From assembly GCF_000620465.1 (NCBI RefSeq), contig NZ_JIBE01000003.1:124001-188000 (forward strand): 64,000 nucleotides of DNA, read 5' to 3'. The DNA comes from Ralstonia sp. UNC404CL21Col. Its GTDB lineage: Bacteria; Pseudomonadota; Gammaproteobacteria; Burkholderiales; Burkholderiaceae. Below the pieces are notes generated by a model. It did no database searches and was not told where the DNA came from. It saw only the letters and a program-made list of their open reading frames with translations. A program made the position numbers and the translations under genes. The stretch's first letter is position 1, and every line of letters begins with the position of its first letter. Positions 53,909 to 64,000 of this stretch are shown in pieces.

Positions 53909-55465
53909 ATGGCAACCGCCGCGCCCAAGCCGCTACCGCCACTGACCGGCGCCAAACTGGCGATCGGCACAGTTGCGCTCTCGCTGGCCACCTTCATGAA
54001 CGTGCTGGATTCGTCCATCGCCAACGTGTCGATCCCGGCAATTTCGGGCGACCTGGGCGTGGCCCCGAACCAGGGCACGTGGGTCATCACCTCGTTTGCG
54101 GTGGCCAATGCCATTTCGGTGCCGCTCACGGGGTGGCTGACGCAGCGTTTCGGGCAGGTGCGCCTGTTCGTAACCTCCATCATCCTGTTCGTGCTGGCAT
54201 CGTGGGCGTGCGGCCTGGCGCCCAACATGGGCACGTTGATCACCGCGCGGATCATCCAGGGTGCGGTCGCGGGCCCGATGATCCCGCTGTCGCAATCGCT
54301 GCTGCTCTCGACCTATCCGCCAGCCAAGAGTTCGATGGCGCTCGCACTGTGGGGGATGACGACGCTGGTGGCGCCGGTGATGGGGCCGATTCTGGGTGGC
54401 TGGATCTCGGACAACATGACGTGGCCGTGGATCTTCTACATCAACATCCCGGTGGGCATTCTGGCGGCGTATGCAACGTGGGTCATCTACAAGGACCGTG
54501 AATCGCAAACACGTTCGCTGCCGATCGACAAGGTCGGGCTGGCGCTGCTCGTCATCTGGGTGGGCTCGTTGCAGTTGATGCTGGATCGCGGCAAAGAACT
54601 CGACTGGTTCAACTCGACCGAGATCATTGTGCTGACCGTCGTCGCCGTCGTGGGCTTCGCCTTCTTCCTGATCTGGGAGTTGACCGAAGACCACCCGGTG
54701 GTGGATTTGACCTTGTTCAAGGGCCGCAACTTCAGCGCCGGGGTGGTCGCCATCTCGGTGGCGTACGGGCTGTTCTTCGGCAACCTGGTGATCCTGCCGC
54801 TGTGGCTGCAGACCATCGTCGGCTACACCGCCACCGATGCTGGCCTGATCATGGCGCCGGTGGGCATCTTCGCCATCATCCTGTCGCCCGTCATCGGCAA
54901 GAACCTGCCGAAGATGGACGCGCGCTGGGTGGCCACAACAGCGTTCCTGACATTCGCGCTGGTGTTCTGGATGCGCTCGCACTTCACCACGCAGATCGAT
55001 ACGTGGACACTGCTGATCCCGACGCTCATTCAGGGCGCAGCGATGGCGATGTTCTTCATCCCGCTCACGTCGATCATCCTGTCGGGTCTGGCGCCAGAGC
55101 GGATTCCGGCGGCCTCGGGCCTGTCGAACTTCGTGCGGATCATGTTCGGCGGTATCGGTGCATCGATCTCGACCACGATCTGGGACAACCGCTCTGCCCT
55201 GCACCACGCCCAGCTGGTCGAGCATGCGAACGCGTACAACCCCGCCTACACGTCGTCGATCAACCAGTACACGCAACTTGGCATGCCTAACCTGCAGGCC
55301 AACGGCGCCATCGAACGTGTGATCTCGCAGCAAGCCGCCATGCTGGGGGCCAACGATATCTTCTGGATTTCGGCGGTGCTGTTTATCGTGCTGATCGTCT
55401 TCATCTGGTTGACCAAACCAGCGAAGTCGGCAGGCGGTGCGGAAGCGGCTGCGGGGGCACACTGA
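53909..55465 (+). CDS. emrB: EmrB-type MFS multidrug transporter (DHA2)
   Basis: The 518-residue carrier has 14 helices. Motif C-like GPILGGWISDN and motif A-like GWLTQRFGQVRLF are present, together with the DHA2 start LATFMNVLDSSIANVSIPAISGDLGV. It expels hydrophobic toxins with protons through EmrA and the outer channel. It starts 3 bp after emrA and ends at a strong terminator. Confidence 0.95.
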   Translation: MATAAPKPLPPLTGAKLAIGTVALSLATFMNVLDSSIANVSIPAISGDLGVAPNQGTWVITSFAVANAISVPLTGWLTQRFGQVRLFVTSIILFVLASWACGLAPNMGTLITARIIQGAVAGPMIPLSQSLLLSTYPPAKSSMALALWGMTTLVAPVMGPILGGWISDNMTWPWIFYINIPVGILAAYATWVIYKDRESQTRSLPIDKVGLALLVIWVGSLQLMLDRGKELDWFNSTEIIVLTVVAVVGFAFFLIWELTEDHPVVDLTLFKGRNFSAGVVAISVAYGLFFGNLVILPLWLQTIVGYTATDAGLIMAPVGIFAIILSPVIGKNLPKMDARWVATTAFLTFALVFWMRSHFTTQIDTWTLLIPTLIQGAAMAMFFIPLTSIILSGLAPERIPAASGLSNFVRIMFGGIGASISTTIWDNRSALHHAQLVEHANAYNPAYTSSINQYTQLGMPNLQANGAIERVISQQAAMLGANDIFWISAVLFIVLIVFIWLTKPAKSAGGAEAAAGAH

Positions 55466-55482
55466 GCAGACATCCCGCAAAC

Positions 55483-55514
55483 AAAAAAGCCACGCGTCGC
55501 TGCGTGGCTTTTTT
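55483..55514. terminator. Bidirectional terminator between emrB and truB
   Basis: The stem GCCACGC / GCGTGGC with a 6-base loop is flanked by A6 and T6. The flanking genes converge. Confidence 0.9.
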
Positions 55515-55531
55515 GTTGCGGGTCGAGCGGC

Positions 55532-56488
55532 TTAAAGATGCACGAGCCGCTCCGGCCGGAGCACACCGCCCTGCCAGGCAGCCACCCCGAGCAGCGACGC
55601 AGTGGCCTCCGCTGCGATCGCGTCGCGCACCCCGTAGACGCGCACTTGGTCCGCATTCGGCAACGCCAATCGCAATGGCAGGCGCTGACCATGCAGGAAG
55701 CGACGGCTCTCTTCCGCATCCAGCTCCACGCGCGGCAGCGTCTGCAGCAGCGCATCAACCGGCGCCAGCAATTCGGTGCGGGCATCTTCAGCGGCAGCGT
55801 CCAACGCTTCGAGCGTGACAGCACCGCTCAGCGTCAGGTTGCCCACCTGCGTGCGACGCAGCGCAACCAGATGTCCGCCGCAACCCAGCGCCTCGCCAAT
55901 GTCTTCACCCAACGTGCGGATGTAGGTCCCCTTGCTGCAGGACACACGCAACGTAATCGTCGGCTCAGCCGACTCCAGATCCGTCCCCAACACGTCAATC
56001 GAGTGGATCGTGACCCGCCGCGCAGCACGTTCCACGGTCTGCCCCGCGCGCGCGTATTCGTACAACGGCTTGCCGTCCTTCTTCAACGCAGAGTGCATCG
56101 GCGGCACCTGATCGATCTCGCCGACAAAGCGCGCGATGACGGCCTGCAGTTGCTCCGGCGTGACGGATACCGGGCGCTCACTCAGCACCTCGCCTTCCGC
56201 ATCCGCAGTACTCGTCTTGATACCAAGGCGCACGATGGTCTCGTACGTCTTGTCCGCATCAAGCAAGTCCTGGGAGAACTTGGTCGCCTCACCAAAGCAC
56301 AGCGGCAGCAATCCCGTGGCAAGCGGATCTAGCGTACCGGTATGCCCCGCCTTCTTGGCCCACAGCAGGCGCTTGACGCGGATCAGCGCATCGTTGCTCG
56401 ACCAGCCGATCGGCTTGTCCAGCAGCAACACACCGTGCACCTCGCGACGCGGCGGCTTCTGTGGCTTGGGCGCATGTTGCTCAGCCAT
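55532..56488 (-). CDS. truB: tRNA pseudouridine(55) synthase TruB
   Basis: The 318-residue enzyme makes pseudouridine 55 in the tRNA T loop. It has GVLLLDKPIGWSSNDAL, the catalytic Asp54 in HTGTLDPLATGLLPLC and GTYIRTLGEDIGEALG. It starts 2 bp after rbfA and ends the rimP-nusA-infB-rbfA-truB row. Confidence 0.97.
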   Translation of the reverse strand: MAEQHAPKPQKPPRREVHGVLLLDKPIGWSSNDALIRVKRLLWAKKAGHTGTLDPLATGLLPLCFGEATKFSQDLLDADKTYETIVRLGIKTSTADAEGEVLSERPVSVTPEQLQAVIARFVGEIDQVPPMHSALKKDGKPLYEYARAGQTVERAARRVTIHSIDVLGTDLESAEPTITLRVSCSKGTYIRTLGEDIGEALGCGGHLVALRRTQVGNLTLSGAVTLEALDAAAEDARTELLAPVDALLQTLPRVELDAEESRRFLHGQRLPLRLALPNADQVRVYGVRDAIAAEATASLLGVAAWQGGVLRPERLVHL

Positions 56489-56490
56489 CT

Positions 56491-56862
56491 TCAGTCGTCT
56501 TTGGCGCGCGTGGCGTTGGCCTCGTCGATCAGTCGCGACATCTCGATACCGCGCTCGACCGAACCGTCAAAGTGGAAATGCAATGTCGGCACCGTGTGGA
56601 TGTGCAGGCGCTTGAACAACAGCGAATGCAGGTAGCCCGCCTTCTCGTTCAGGATGGCGCCGGCAACCTCCGGCTCTGCACCCAGCACCGTGAAGTAGAT
56701 CTTGGCGTGCGCGTAGTCAGGCGTGAGCGTGACGGATTGCAGCGTCACCAGACCCATTGCCGGGTTCTTGATTTCGCGCTGGATCAATTCGGCCAGATCA
56801 CGCTGGATCTGATCGGCGATGCGCACATTGCGGCCAGCGGCCGATCCCGATTTCTTCGGCAT
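56491..56862 (-). CDS. rbfA: Ribosome-binding factor A
   Basis: The 123-residue KH-like protein binds the 30S subunit during 16S rRNA 5'-end maturation. Seen are [37 protein letters not shown] and [24 protein letters not shown] 56862 matches the family start; upstream in-frame codons reach into the intercistronic hairpin. Confidence 0.96.
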   Translation of the reverse strand: MPKKSGSAAGRNVRIADQIQRDLAELIQREIKNPAMGLVTLQSVTLTPDYAHAKIYFTVLGAEPEVAGAILNEKAGYLHSLLFKRLHIHTVPTLHFHFDGSVERGIEMSRLIDEANATRAKDD

Positions 56863-56909
56863 AGTGTGTTTCCTCACGTGGCCGCCGCCAGCACGCGCCG
56901 ACGCAGCCC

Positions 56910-56951
56910 AAAAAGACAAAACGGTGGCGCGGGACGCGCCCGGGCCACCGT
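56910..56951 (-). terminator. Intercistronic hairpin with U tract between infB and rbfA
   Basis: The 8-bp stem ACGGTGGC / GCCACCGT with a 15-base GC-rich loop is followed on the minus strand by TTTTGTCTTTTTGG. It would partly end transcription after infB. Another stem GCCGGAC / GTCCGGC lies at 56963-56984. Confidence 0.6.
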
Positions 56952-56991
56952 CGCAAAATCGAGCCGGACACCGCAGCGTCCGGCCAACGTA

Positions 56992-59886
<2,895 letters not shown>

Positions 59887-59948
59887 TCAAACCCTTTCGA
59901 TGCTTGGTTTCAGTGAGGATTGCGATAAACGATCAACGCTTATGCGAC

Positions 59949-61424
59949 TCACGAAAACCAGTGTTCACGCGCCTTCATGATCAGCGCCTTGGCTTGTTCT
60001 TCGTCGACGCCGGTCATCTCGACCAATTCGTCCACGGCCAGCTCGGCCAAGTCGTCACGCGTCTGGATGTTCCCCTCGGCCAGCTTGCCGATCAGCTCCG
60101 GGGTCAGCCCCTCGAGGTCGCGCAGGTCTTGCGACACCTTCTCGACCTTTTCTTCCTTCGCCAGCTCCATCGTCAACAGCACGTCGCGAGCGCGGTTGCG
60201 CAGCTCGTTGACGGTGTCTTCGTCGAACGCTTCGATTTCCAGCATTTCCTGCAGCGGCACGTAGGCCACTTCCTCGAGCGAGCTGAAGCCCTCTTCGATC
60301 AGGATGTCAGCAACCTCTTCGTCCACGTCCAGCTTCGCCATGAACAACTGACGAACGACGGAGCTTTCTTCAGCCTGCTTCTGCGCAGATTCAGCCGGCG
60401 TCATGATGTTGATCTGCCAGCCGGTCAATTCCGACGCCAGGCGAACGTTCTGGCCGCTACGGCCGATGGCCACGGCGAGGTTCTCCTCGTCGACCACCAC
60501 GTCCATGCTGTGCTTTTCCTCGTCCACGACGATGGACTGCACTTGCGCCGGCGCCAGCGCGCCGATCACGAACTGCGCCGGGTCTTCCGACCACAGCACG
60601 ATGTCCACAGCTTCGCCGCCGACTTCGTTACGCACCGCGGTCACACGCGTGCCGCGCACACCGACGCAGGTACCGATCGGATCAATGCGCTTGTCGTGTG
60701 CAACGACCGCGATTTTCGCACGCACGCCCGGATCGCGCGCGGCGGCCTTGATCTCCAGGAGGCCCTGTTCCATTTCCGGCACTTCGTTTTCGAAGAGCTT
60801 GATCAGGAACTCGGGGCACGTGCGGGACAGCTCGATCTGCGGGCCGCGTGCGGTGCGGTCGACATTCAGGATATATGCGCGGACGCGGTCGCCCGTGCGC
60901 AGGTTTTCCTTCGGGATCATCTGGTCGCGGGCCAGCAGCGCCTCGACGCGGCCGGTTTCAACGATCAGGCCCTTCTTGTCGGCGCGCTTGATCGTGCCGG
61001 TCATGACCTTTTCGCCACGATCCAGGTAGTCGTTCAGGATCTGCTCGCGCTCGGCATCGCGGATACGCTGCAGGATCACCTGCTTGGCAGCCTGCGCCCC
61101 GATACGGCCGAACTCGACCGATTCGATCTGCTCTTCGACGAAATCGTCGACGTCGAGGTCAGGGTTCTGCTCCTTGGCTTCGAACAGCAGAATCTGCTTG
61201 TCCGGCTCCTGCAGGCCTGCATCGTCGGGAACGACGAGCCAGCGACGGAAGGTTTCGTGTTCGCCCGACTCACGGTCGATCGCCACGCGCACATCCACGT
61301 CTTCTTCAAAGCGCTTCTTGGTCGCCGAAGCCAGTGCAGCTTCCAGCGCCCCGAACACCACATCCTTGTCGACGTTTTTTTCGCGCGCAAGCGCATCGAC
61401 GAGCAACAGAACTTCGCGGCTCAT
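59949..61424 (-). CDS. nusA: Transcription termination/antitermination factor NusA
   Basis: The 491-residue factor has the N-terminal RNA polymerase-binding domain ([24 protein letters not shown]), S1 domain (about 135-200), two KH domains ([23 protein letters not shown] to [19 protein letters not shown]) and two C-terminal acidic repeats. It controls pausing, termination and rRNA antitermination. The start overlaps the rimP stop by 4 bp (ATGA). Confidence 0.98.
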   Translation of the reverse strand: MSREVLLLVDALAREKNVDKDVVFGALEAALASATKKRFEEDVDVRVAIDRESGEHETFRRWLVVPDDAGLQEPDKQILLFEAKEQNPDLDVDDFVEEQIESVEFGRIGAQAAKQVILQRIRDAEREQILNDYLDRGEKVMTGTIKRADKKGLIVETGRVEALLARDQMIPKENLRTGDRVRAYILNVDRTARGPQIELSRTCPEFLIKLFENEVPEMEQGLLEIKAAARDPGVRAKIAVVAHDKRIDPIGTCVGVRGTRVTAVRNEVGGEAVDIVLWSEDPAQFVIGALAPAQVQSIVVDEEKHSMDVVVDEENLAVAIGRSGQNVRLASELTGWQINIMTPAESAQKQAEESSVVRQLFMAKLDVDEEVADILIEEGFSSLEEVAYVPLQEMLEIEAFDEDTVNELRNRARDVLLTMELAKEEKVEKVSQDLRDLEGLTPELIGKLAEGNIQTRDDLAELAVDELVEMTGVDEEQAKALIMKAREHWFS

Positions 61425-61909
61425 TGCTTGTTCCCTTTGTTTCGATTTCCTTTGAAGTCCAGCACGGGCACCAGCCGGGCGCGGTCGAGTTCCGACAGCG
61501 TGAATTCCAGCAGCGCGGGGCCTTCCGGGCCCTCAAACTCAAGGCCGATGCGTTCCTGGCCTGGCTCGCCCGTCGGAGCCTGAATGATTCCCGTGAAATT
61601 CTTTTGCCCGCCCACTGGCAAGCGCAGCGTCACCTTGGCCTCAAGGCCGGCGAAGCGGGTGAAGTCGGCCAGCGTGCGCAGCGGGCGGTCCAGCCCCGGC
61701 GACGACACTTCCAGCCGTTCGTAGTTGACGTTTTCAACTTCGAACACACGCGTGAGCTGATGACTCACTTTTTCGCAATCTTCAATGACGATGCCGTTCT
61801 CTGCCTGATCGATATACACGCGCAGCAGCCCGGCGGGCGCGCGCTCCACTTCCACCAGCTCGTAACCCATGGCGGCGAGGGTTTTCTCAATCAGATCAGT
61901 CAGATGCAC
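61421..61909 (-). CDS. rimP: Ribosome maturation factor RimP
   Basis: The 162-residue protein helps early 30S assembly. It has [32 protein letters not shown] and [21 protein letters not shown], which are RimP signatures. I choose GTG 61909 (VHLTDLIE), preceded by CAGGAAAA; the frame stays open upstream to 61954 but that part runs toward the leader terminator and is not family-like. It is first in the rimP-nusA-infB row. Confidence 0.95.
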   Translation of the reverse strand: MHLTDLIEKTLAAMGYELVEVERAPAGLLRVYIDQAENGIVIEDCEKVSHQLTRVFEVENVNYERLEVSSPGLDRPLRTLADFTRFAGLEAKVTLRLPVGGQKNFTGIIQAPTGEPGQERIGLEFEGPEGPALLEFTLSELDRARLVPVLDFKGNRNKGNKQ

Positions 61910-61952
61910 GTTTTTCCTGAAGAATTTCCCGGTATGGCCAACCTGCCGAAGC

Positions 61953-61977
61953 AAAAAAAAATGGGCGCAACGCCCAT
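61953..61977 (-). terminator. Terminator-like hairpin in the rimP leader
   Basis: The minus strand reads ATGGGCG-TTG-CGCCCAT followed by eight U, ending 44 bases before the rimP start. A second copy of ATGGGCG lies just upstream (61984-61990) and could pair with the same CGCCCAT. It either ends rluB transcription or attenuates the rimP operon. Confidence 0.7.
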
Positions 61978-62021
61978 ATCATTCGCCCATCTTCTACAGG
62001 ATGACTTTTGATTAGACTCAC

Positions 62022-62050
62022 ATTGTAATACGTCTCGAGGCAAAACGCAA
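62022..62050 (-). promoter_or_regulatory. Promoter of the rimP-nusA-infB operon
   Basis: The minus strand reads TTGCGT, 17 bases, TACAAT. Transcription would start near 62015, upstream of the hairpin at 61953-61977. Confidence 0.6.
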
Positions 62051-62116
62051 AAATTGCCCAGAAGTCGCCACAAAACGGGGCGCTGCGACGGATGCCGCAC
62101 ACAACGCCCGCATTTC

Positions 62117-63931
62117 TTAGCGCTTACCGCCTCGCTTGCTACCGCCGCGCGGCGCCTTATTGCCATTCGGCATGCCACCGCCGCCCTTTCCAGGGCGTTT
62201 GTTACCCGGCGTGCGATTGCCGTCTCGCATCCCACCGCCGGCAGCGCCTCCACGGCCATTCGGACGCTCGCCCATGCGGGTGCGCGCCGTCAGCGTGGTC
62301 GGGCCACCCACATTGATGTAACCCATGGAGGTTTGCATCGGATCGGGCTGGCGCGGGCTCGACGGACGGCGCTGCGCGGGTTGCGCGCGATTCCCGTTCT
62401 CGATGCCCATACCGCGCGACTGGAAGTTCGCTTCCCCGGCAAAACCGGACGACATCGGCCCCATCAGCACCGGCGCGGGCCCACGGCGACGGTTGCCCTG
62501 GCGATCTTGTCCACCGCCAGAACTCGCCGTCGGCACCTTCATGCCCAGCGTGCCCATCAGCGTACGCACATCCTCTGCTGACACCTCCTGCCAGCGGCCG
62601 CGCTTGAGGCCGCGCGGCAGCACGAAGCTGCCATAGCGCGTACGGATCAGGCGTGACACGGTCAGATTGACCGCCTCGAACATACGTCGGACTTCACGGT
62701 TCCGGCCTTCGGTCAGAGCGACGTGGTACCAGTGGTTGACACCCTCGCCGCCGCCGTCGACGCAGCGCAGGAAGTTCGCTTCGCCGTCCTGGAGCGGGAT
62801 CCCGTGCAGCAGCTTCTGGCGGTCGGTCTCAGTCAATTCGCCGAGCGTACGCACCGCATATTCACGTTCAACGCCATAGCGCGGGTGCATGAAACGGTTG
62901 GCGATGTCGCCGGAGGTCGTGAAGATCAGCAGGCCCTCGGTGTTGAAGTCGAGGCGACCCACGGCGACCCACTTGCCAGTCTTCATGCGCGGCAATGCAT
63001 CGAACACGGTCGGACGGCCTTCCGGATCGGACTGGCTGACGATTTCACCGGCCGGCTTGTGATACAGCAGCACGCGCGGCGGTTTGTTCGGCAGCTTGCG
63101 CTGGATGAGCTTGCCATTCACACGCACCTGGTCGGTCGCGAGAATGCGTTGGCCGATGTGGGCCGGCAGACCATTCACGGAGACGCGACCCTGCAGGATC
63201 AGATCTTCCATGTCGCGGCGCGAACCCAGCCCAGCATCAGCCAGGATCTTGTGCAGCTTGGGCGCGTCATCATCGGAAGTCAGTTCGCGCGTCTTGGGAG
63301 GCTGCGATGCGCCGCCGGTGTCGGCCTCCGAGTCATACGCACCGGAAATCACGTATTGGAAGACGTCTTCGGAGCCCTTGCCGCCCTTTGGCCCCTTGCC
63401 GCCGCGATTCTGGTTCTGGCCGCCCGCCTTGCCTTGCGGTTTGCCGTTGCGGTTCTGCTGCTTGCCACGACCGCCCGCGTTCTTGCCAGCTGCGCCTTCC
63501 GTGCGCTCGCTGCGCTCCGCGCGTTCTGCCGGCTGGCCTTCGCCCTGGCGACGGCGGTTCTTGCCGAAACGGCCGCGCGGGCCACGTCGCTCGCCCTGCC
63601 CTTCGGCGGGCGCTTGTTCCGTCGGCGCAGCGCCCTCTGCGGCAACGACCGCCGGCTCACCGGCTACCTCTTTCGGCTTGCGTGCCCGGGGGGCGCGGCT
63701 CTTGCGCGGTTGCGCAGCTTGGCCGGCGTCTGCGGCACCCGCCTCAGCCACTTCGCCTTCGGGGCGACCATCCTGCTGCTGGCGGCGGGAGGCCACGAGG
63801 TTGCGCAAGCCGCGGCGCAATCCCTTGCGACGAGGCGCGGCCTCAGTCCCGTCACCGCCGTCTTGTCGCGGCGGCTGAGCGTCGGCGTCGGCCGGCATAC
63901 GTGTATCCATGGAATCTGGCTGAGTGCTCAC
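62117..63931 (-). CDS. rluB: 23S rRNA pseudouridine synthase RluB
   Basis: This protein of about 604 residues has an S4 RNA-binding domain (about 230-285, [31 protein letters not shown]) and the catalytic domain with Asp in [17 protein letters not shown]. It makes pseudouridine 2605 in 23S rRNA. The first 215 residues are Arg/Gly/Gln/Lys-rich and the last 120 Gly/Arg/Asn-rich, probably disordered RNA-binding tails; E. coli RluB lacks the long front. The start is uncertain: GTG 63931 (with GAAAGA upstream) is chosen, ATG 63910 and TTG 63943 are possible. Confidence 0.92.
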   Translation of the reverse strand: MSTQPDSMDTRMPADADAQPPRQDGGDGTEAAPRRKGLRRGLRNLVASRRQQQDGRPEGEVAEAGAADAGQAAQPRKSRAPRARKPKEVAGEPAVVAAEGAAPTEQAPAEGQGERRGPRGRFGKNRRRQGEGQPAERAERSERTEGAAGKNAGGRGKQQNRNGKPQGKAGGQNQNRGGKGPKGGKGSEDVFQYVISGAYDSEADTGGASQPPKTRELTSDDDAPKLHKILADAGLGSRRDMEDLILQGRVSVNGLPAHIGQRILATDQVRVNGKLIQRKLPNKPPRVLLYHKPAGEIVSQSDPEGRPTVFDALPRMKTGKWVAVGRLDFNTEGLLIFTTSGDIANRFMHPRYGVEREYAVRTLGELTETDRQKLLHGIPLQDGEANFLRCVDGGGEGVNHWYHVALTEGRNREVRRMFEAVNLTVSRLIRTRYGSFVLPRGLKRGRWQEVSAEDVRTLMGTLGMKVPTASSGGGQDRQGNRRRGPAPVLMGPMSSGFAGEANFQSRGMGIENGNRAQPAQRRPSSPRQPDPMQTSMGYINVGGPTTLTARTRMGERPNGRGGAAGGGMRDGNRTPGNKRPGKGGGGMPNGNKAPRGGSKRGGKR

Positions 63932-63945
63932 AACGTCTTTCAAAT

Positions 63946-64000
63946 CTAGGGGTTCAAACCATGCGCCGACTGCGCGGCGGACATGGTGTTACGAATGTTC
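63946..64000 (-). CDS. C-terminal end of an upstream gene (possibly scpB)
   Basis: One minus-strand frame is open from the right window edge to a TAG stop at 63946, giving [17 protein letters not shown] as the end. In related genomes scpB (chromosome segregation) commonly precedes rluB, so this may be its last codons. The stretch is too short to confirm either coding status or identity. Confidence 0.35.
   Translation of the reverse strand, partial: NIRNTMSAAQSAHGLNP

Overview
The window is a 64 kb piece of a high-GC betaproteobacterial main chromosome. The best fit is the genus Ralstonia (R. pickettii / solanacearum lineage). Evidence for this is the gene order rluB-rimP-nusA-infB-rbfA-truB, rpsF-priB-rpsR-rplI-dnaB and thrC-hom-alaA, a 3-hydroxybutyrate oligomer hydrolase of the type first described in R. 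pickettii, and the dispersed inverted-repeat element near position 1 kb. Assignment is from protein recognition only; no database search was possible. Most of the window is ordinary core genome, densely packed and mostly on the minus strand.

Layout. 1-331: start of a periplasmic sulfate-binding protein running off the left edge. 332-1572: a gene-free stretch with a 21-bp minisatellite and a nested palindromic element of about 580 bp. 1573-6509: clpB with a sigma-32 type promoter, then a 3HB-oligomer hydrolase. 6669-14007: crcB, molybdopterin genes moaE-moaD-moeA, a uracil-DNA glycosylase-family protein, thrC, hom and alaA. 14256-21942: a plus-strand block for 4-amino-4-deoxy-L-arabinose (Ara4N) modification of lipid A, with ArnT, an ArnE/F-like flippase subunit, ArnB, ArnC, a split ArnA and ArnD. 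22037-26131: bcp, a candidate structured RNA, a PIN-PhoH2 protein, a small exported protein and an NlpC/P60 lipoprotein. 26213-31047: phosphate transporter with its PhoU-like partner, dnaB, and the S6-PriB-S18-L9 operon.

31141-40647: asparaginase, ferredoxin-NADP reductase, autoregulated lexA with two SOS boxes, a short ORF, a tandem pair of related small RNAs, a cupin, an M20 dipeptidase, tRNA-His, dusA, a CoA hydrolase/hydratase-family protein and a sterol-desaturase-like membrane oxygenase. 40640-48283: a LysR regulator divergent from a polar amino-acid ABC importer followed by a cupin thiol-dioxygenase-like protein, a four-domain rhodanese and a cystathionine beta-lyase-like enzyme; together these look like an uptake and catabolic route for a sulfur amino acid. 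48358-55465: typA, then a MarR repressor with an OMF-EmrA-EmrB tripartite efflux pump. 55532-64000: truB, rbfA, infB, nusA, rimP, rluB and the last codons of an upstream gene.

The least explained features are the tandem small RNAs downstream of lexA, the three-way-junction RNA with its own promoter and terminator upstream of the PhoH gene, the terminator-like hairpin inside the rimP-nusA-infB leader, and the sulfur amino-acid cluster.
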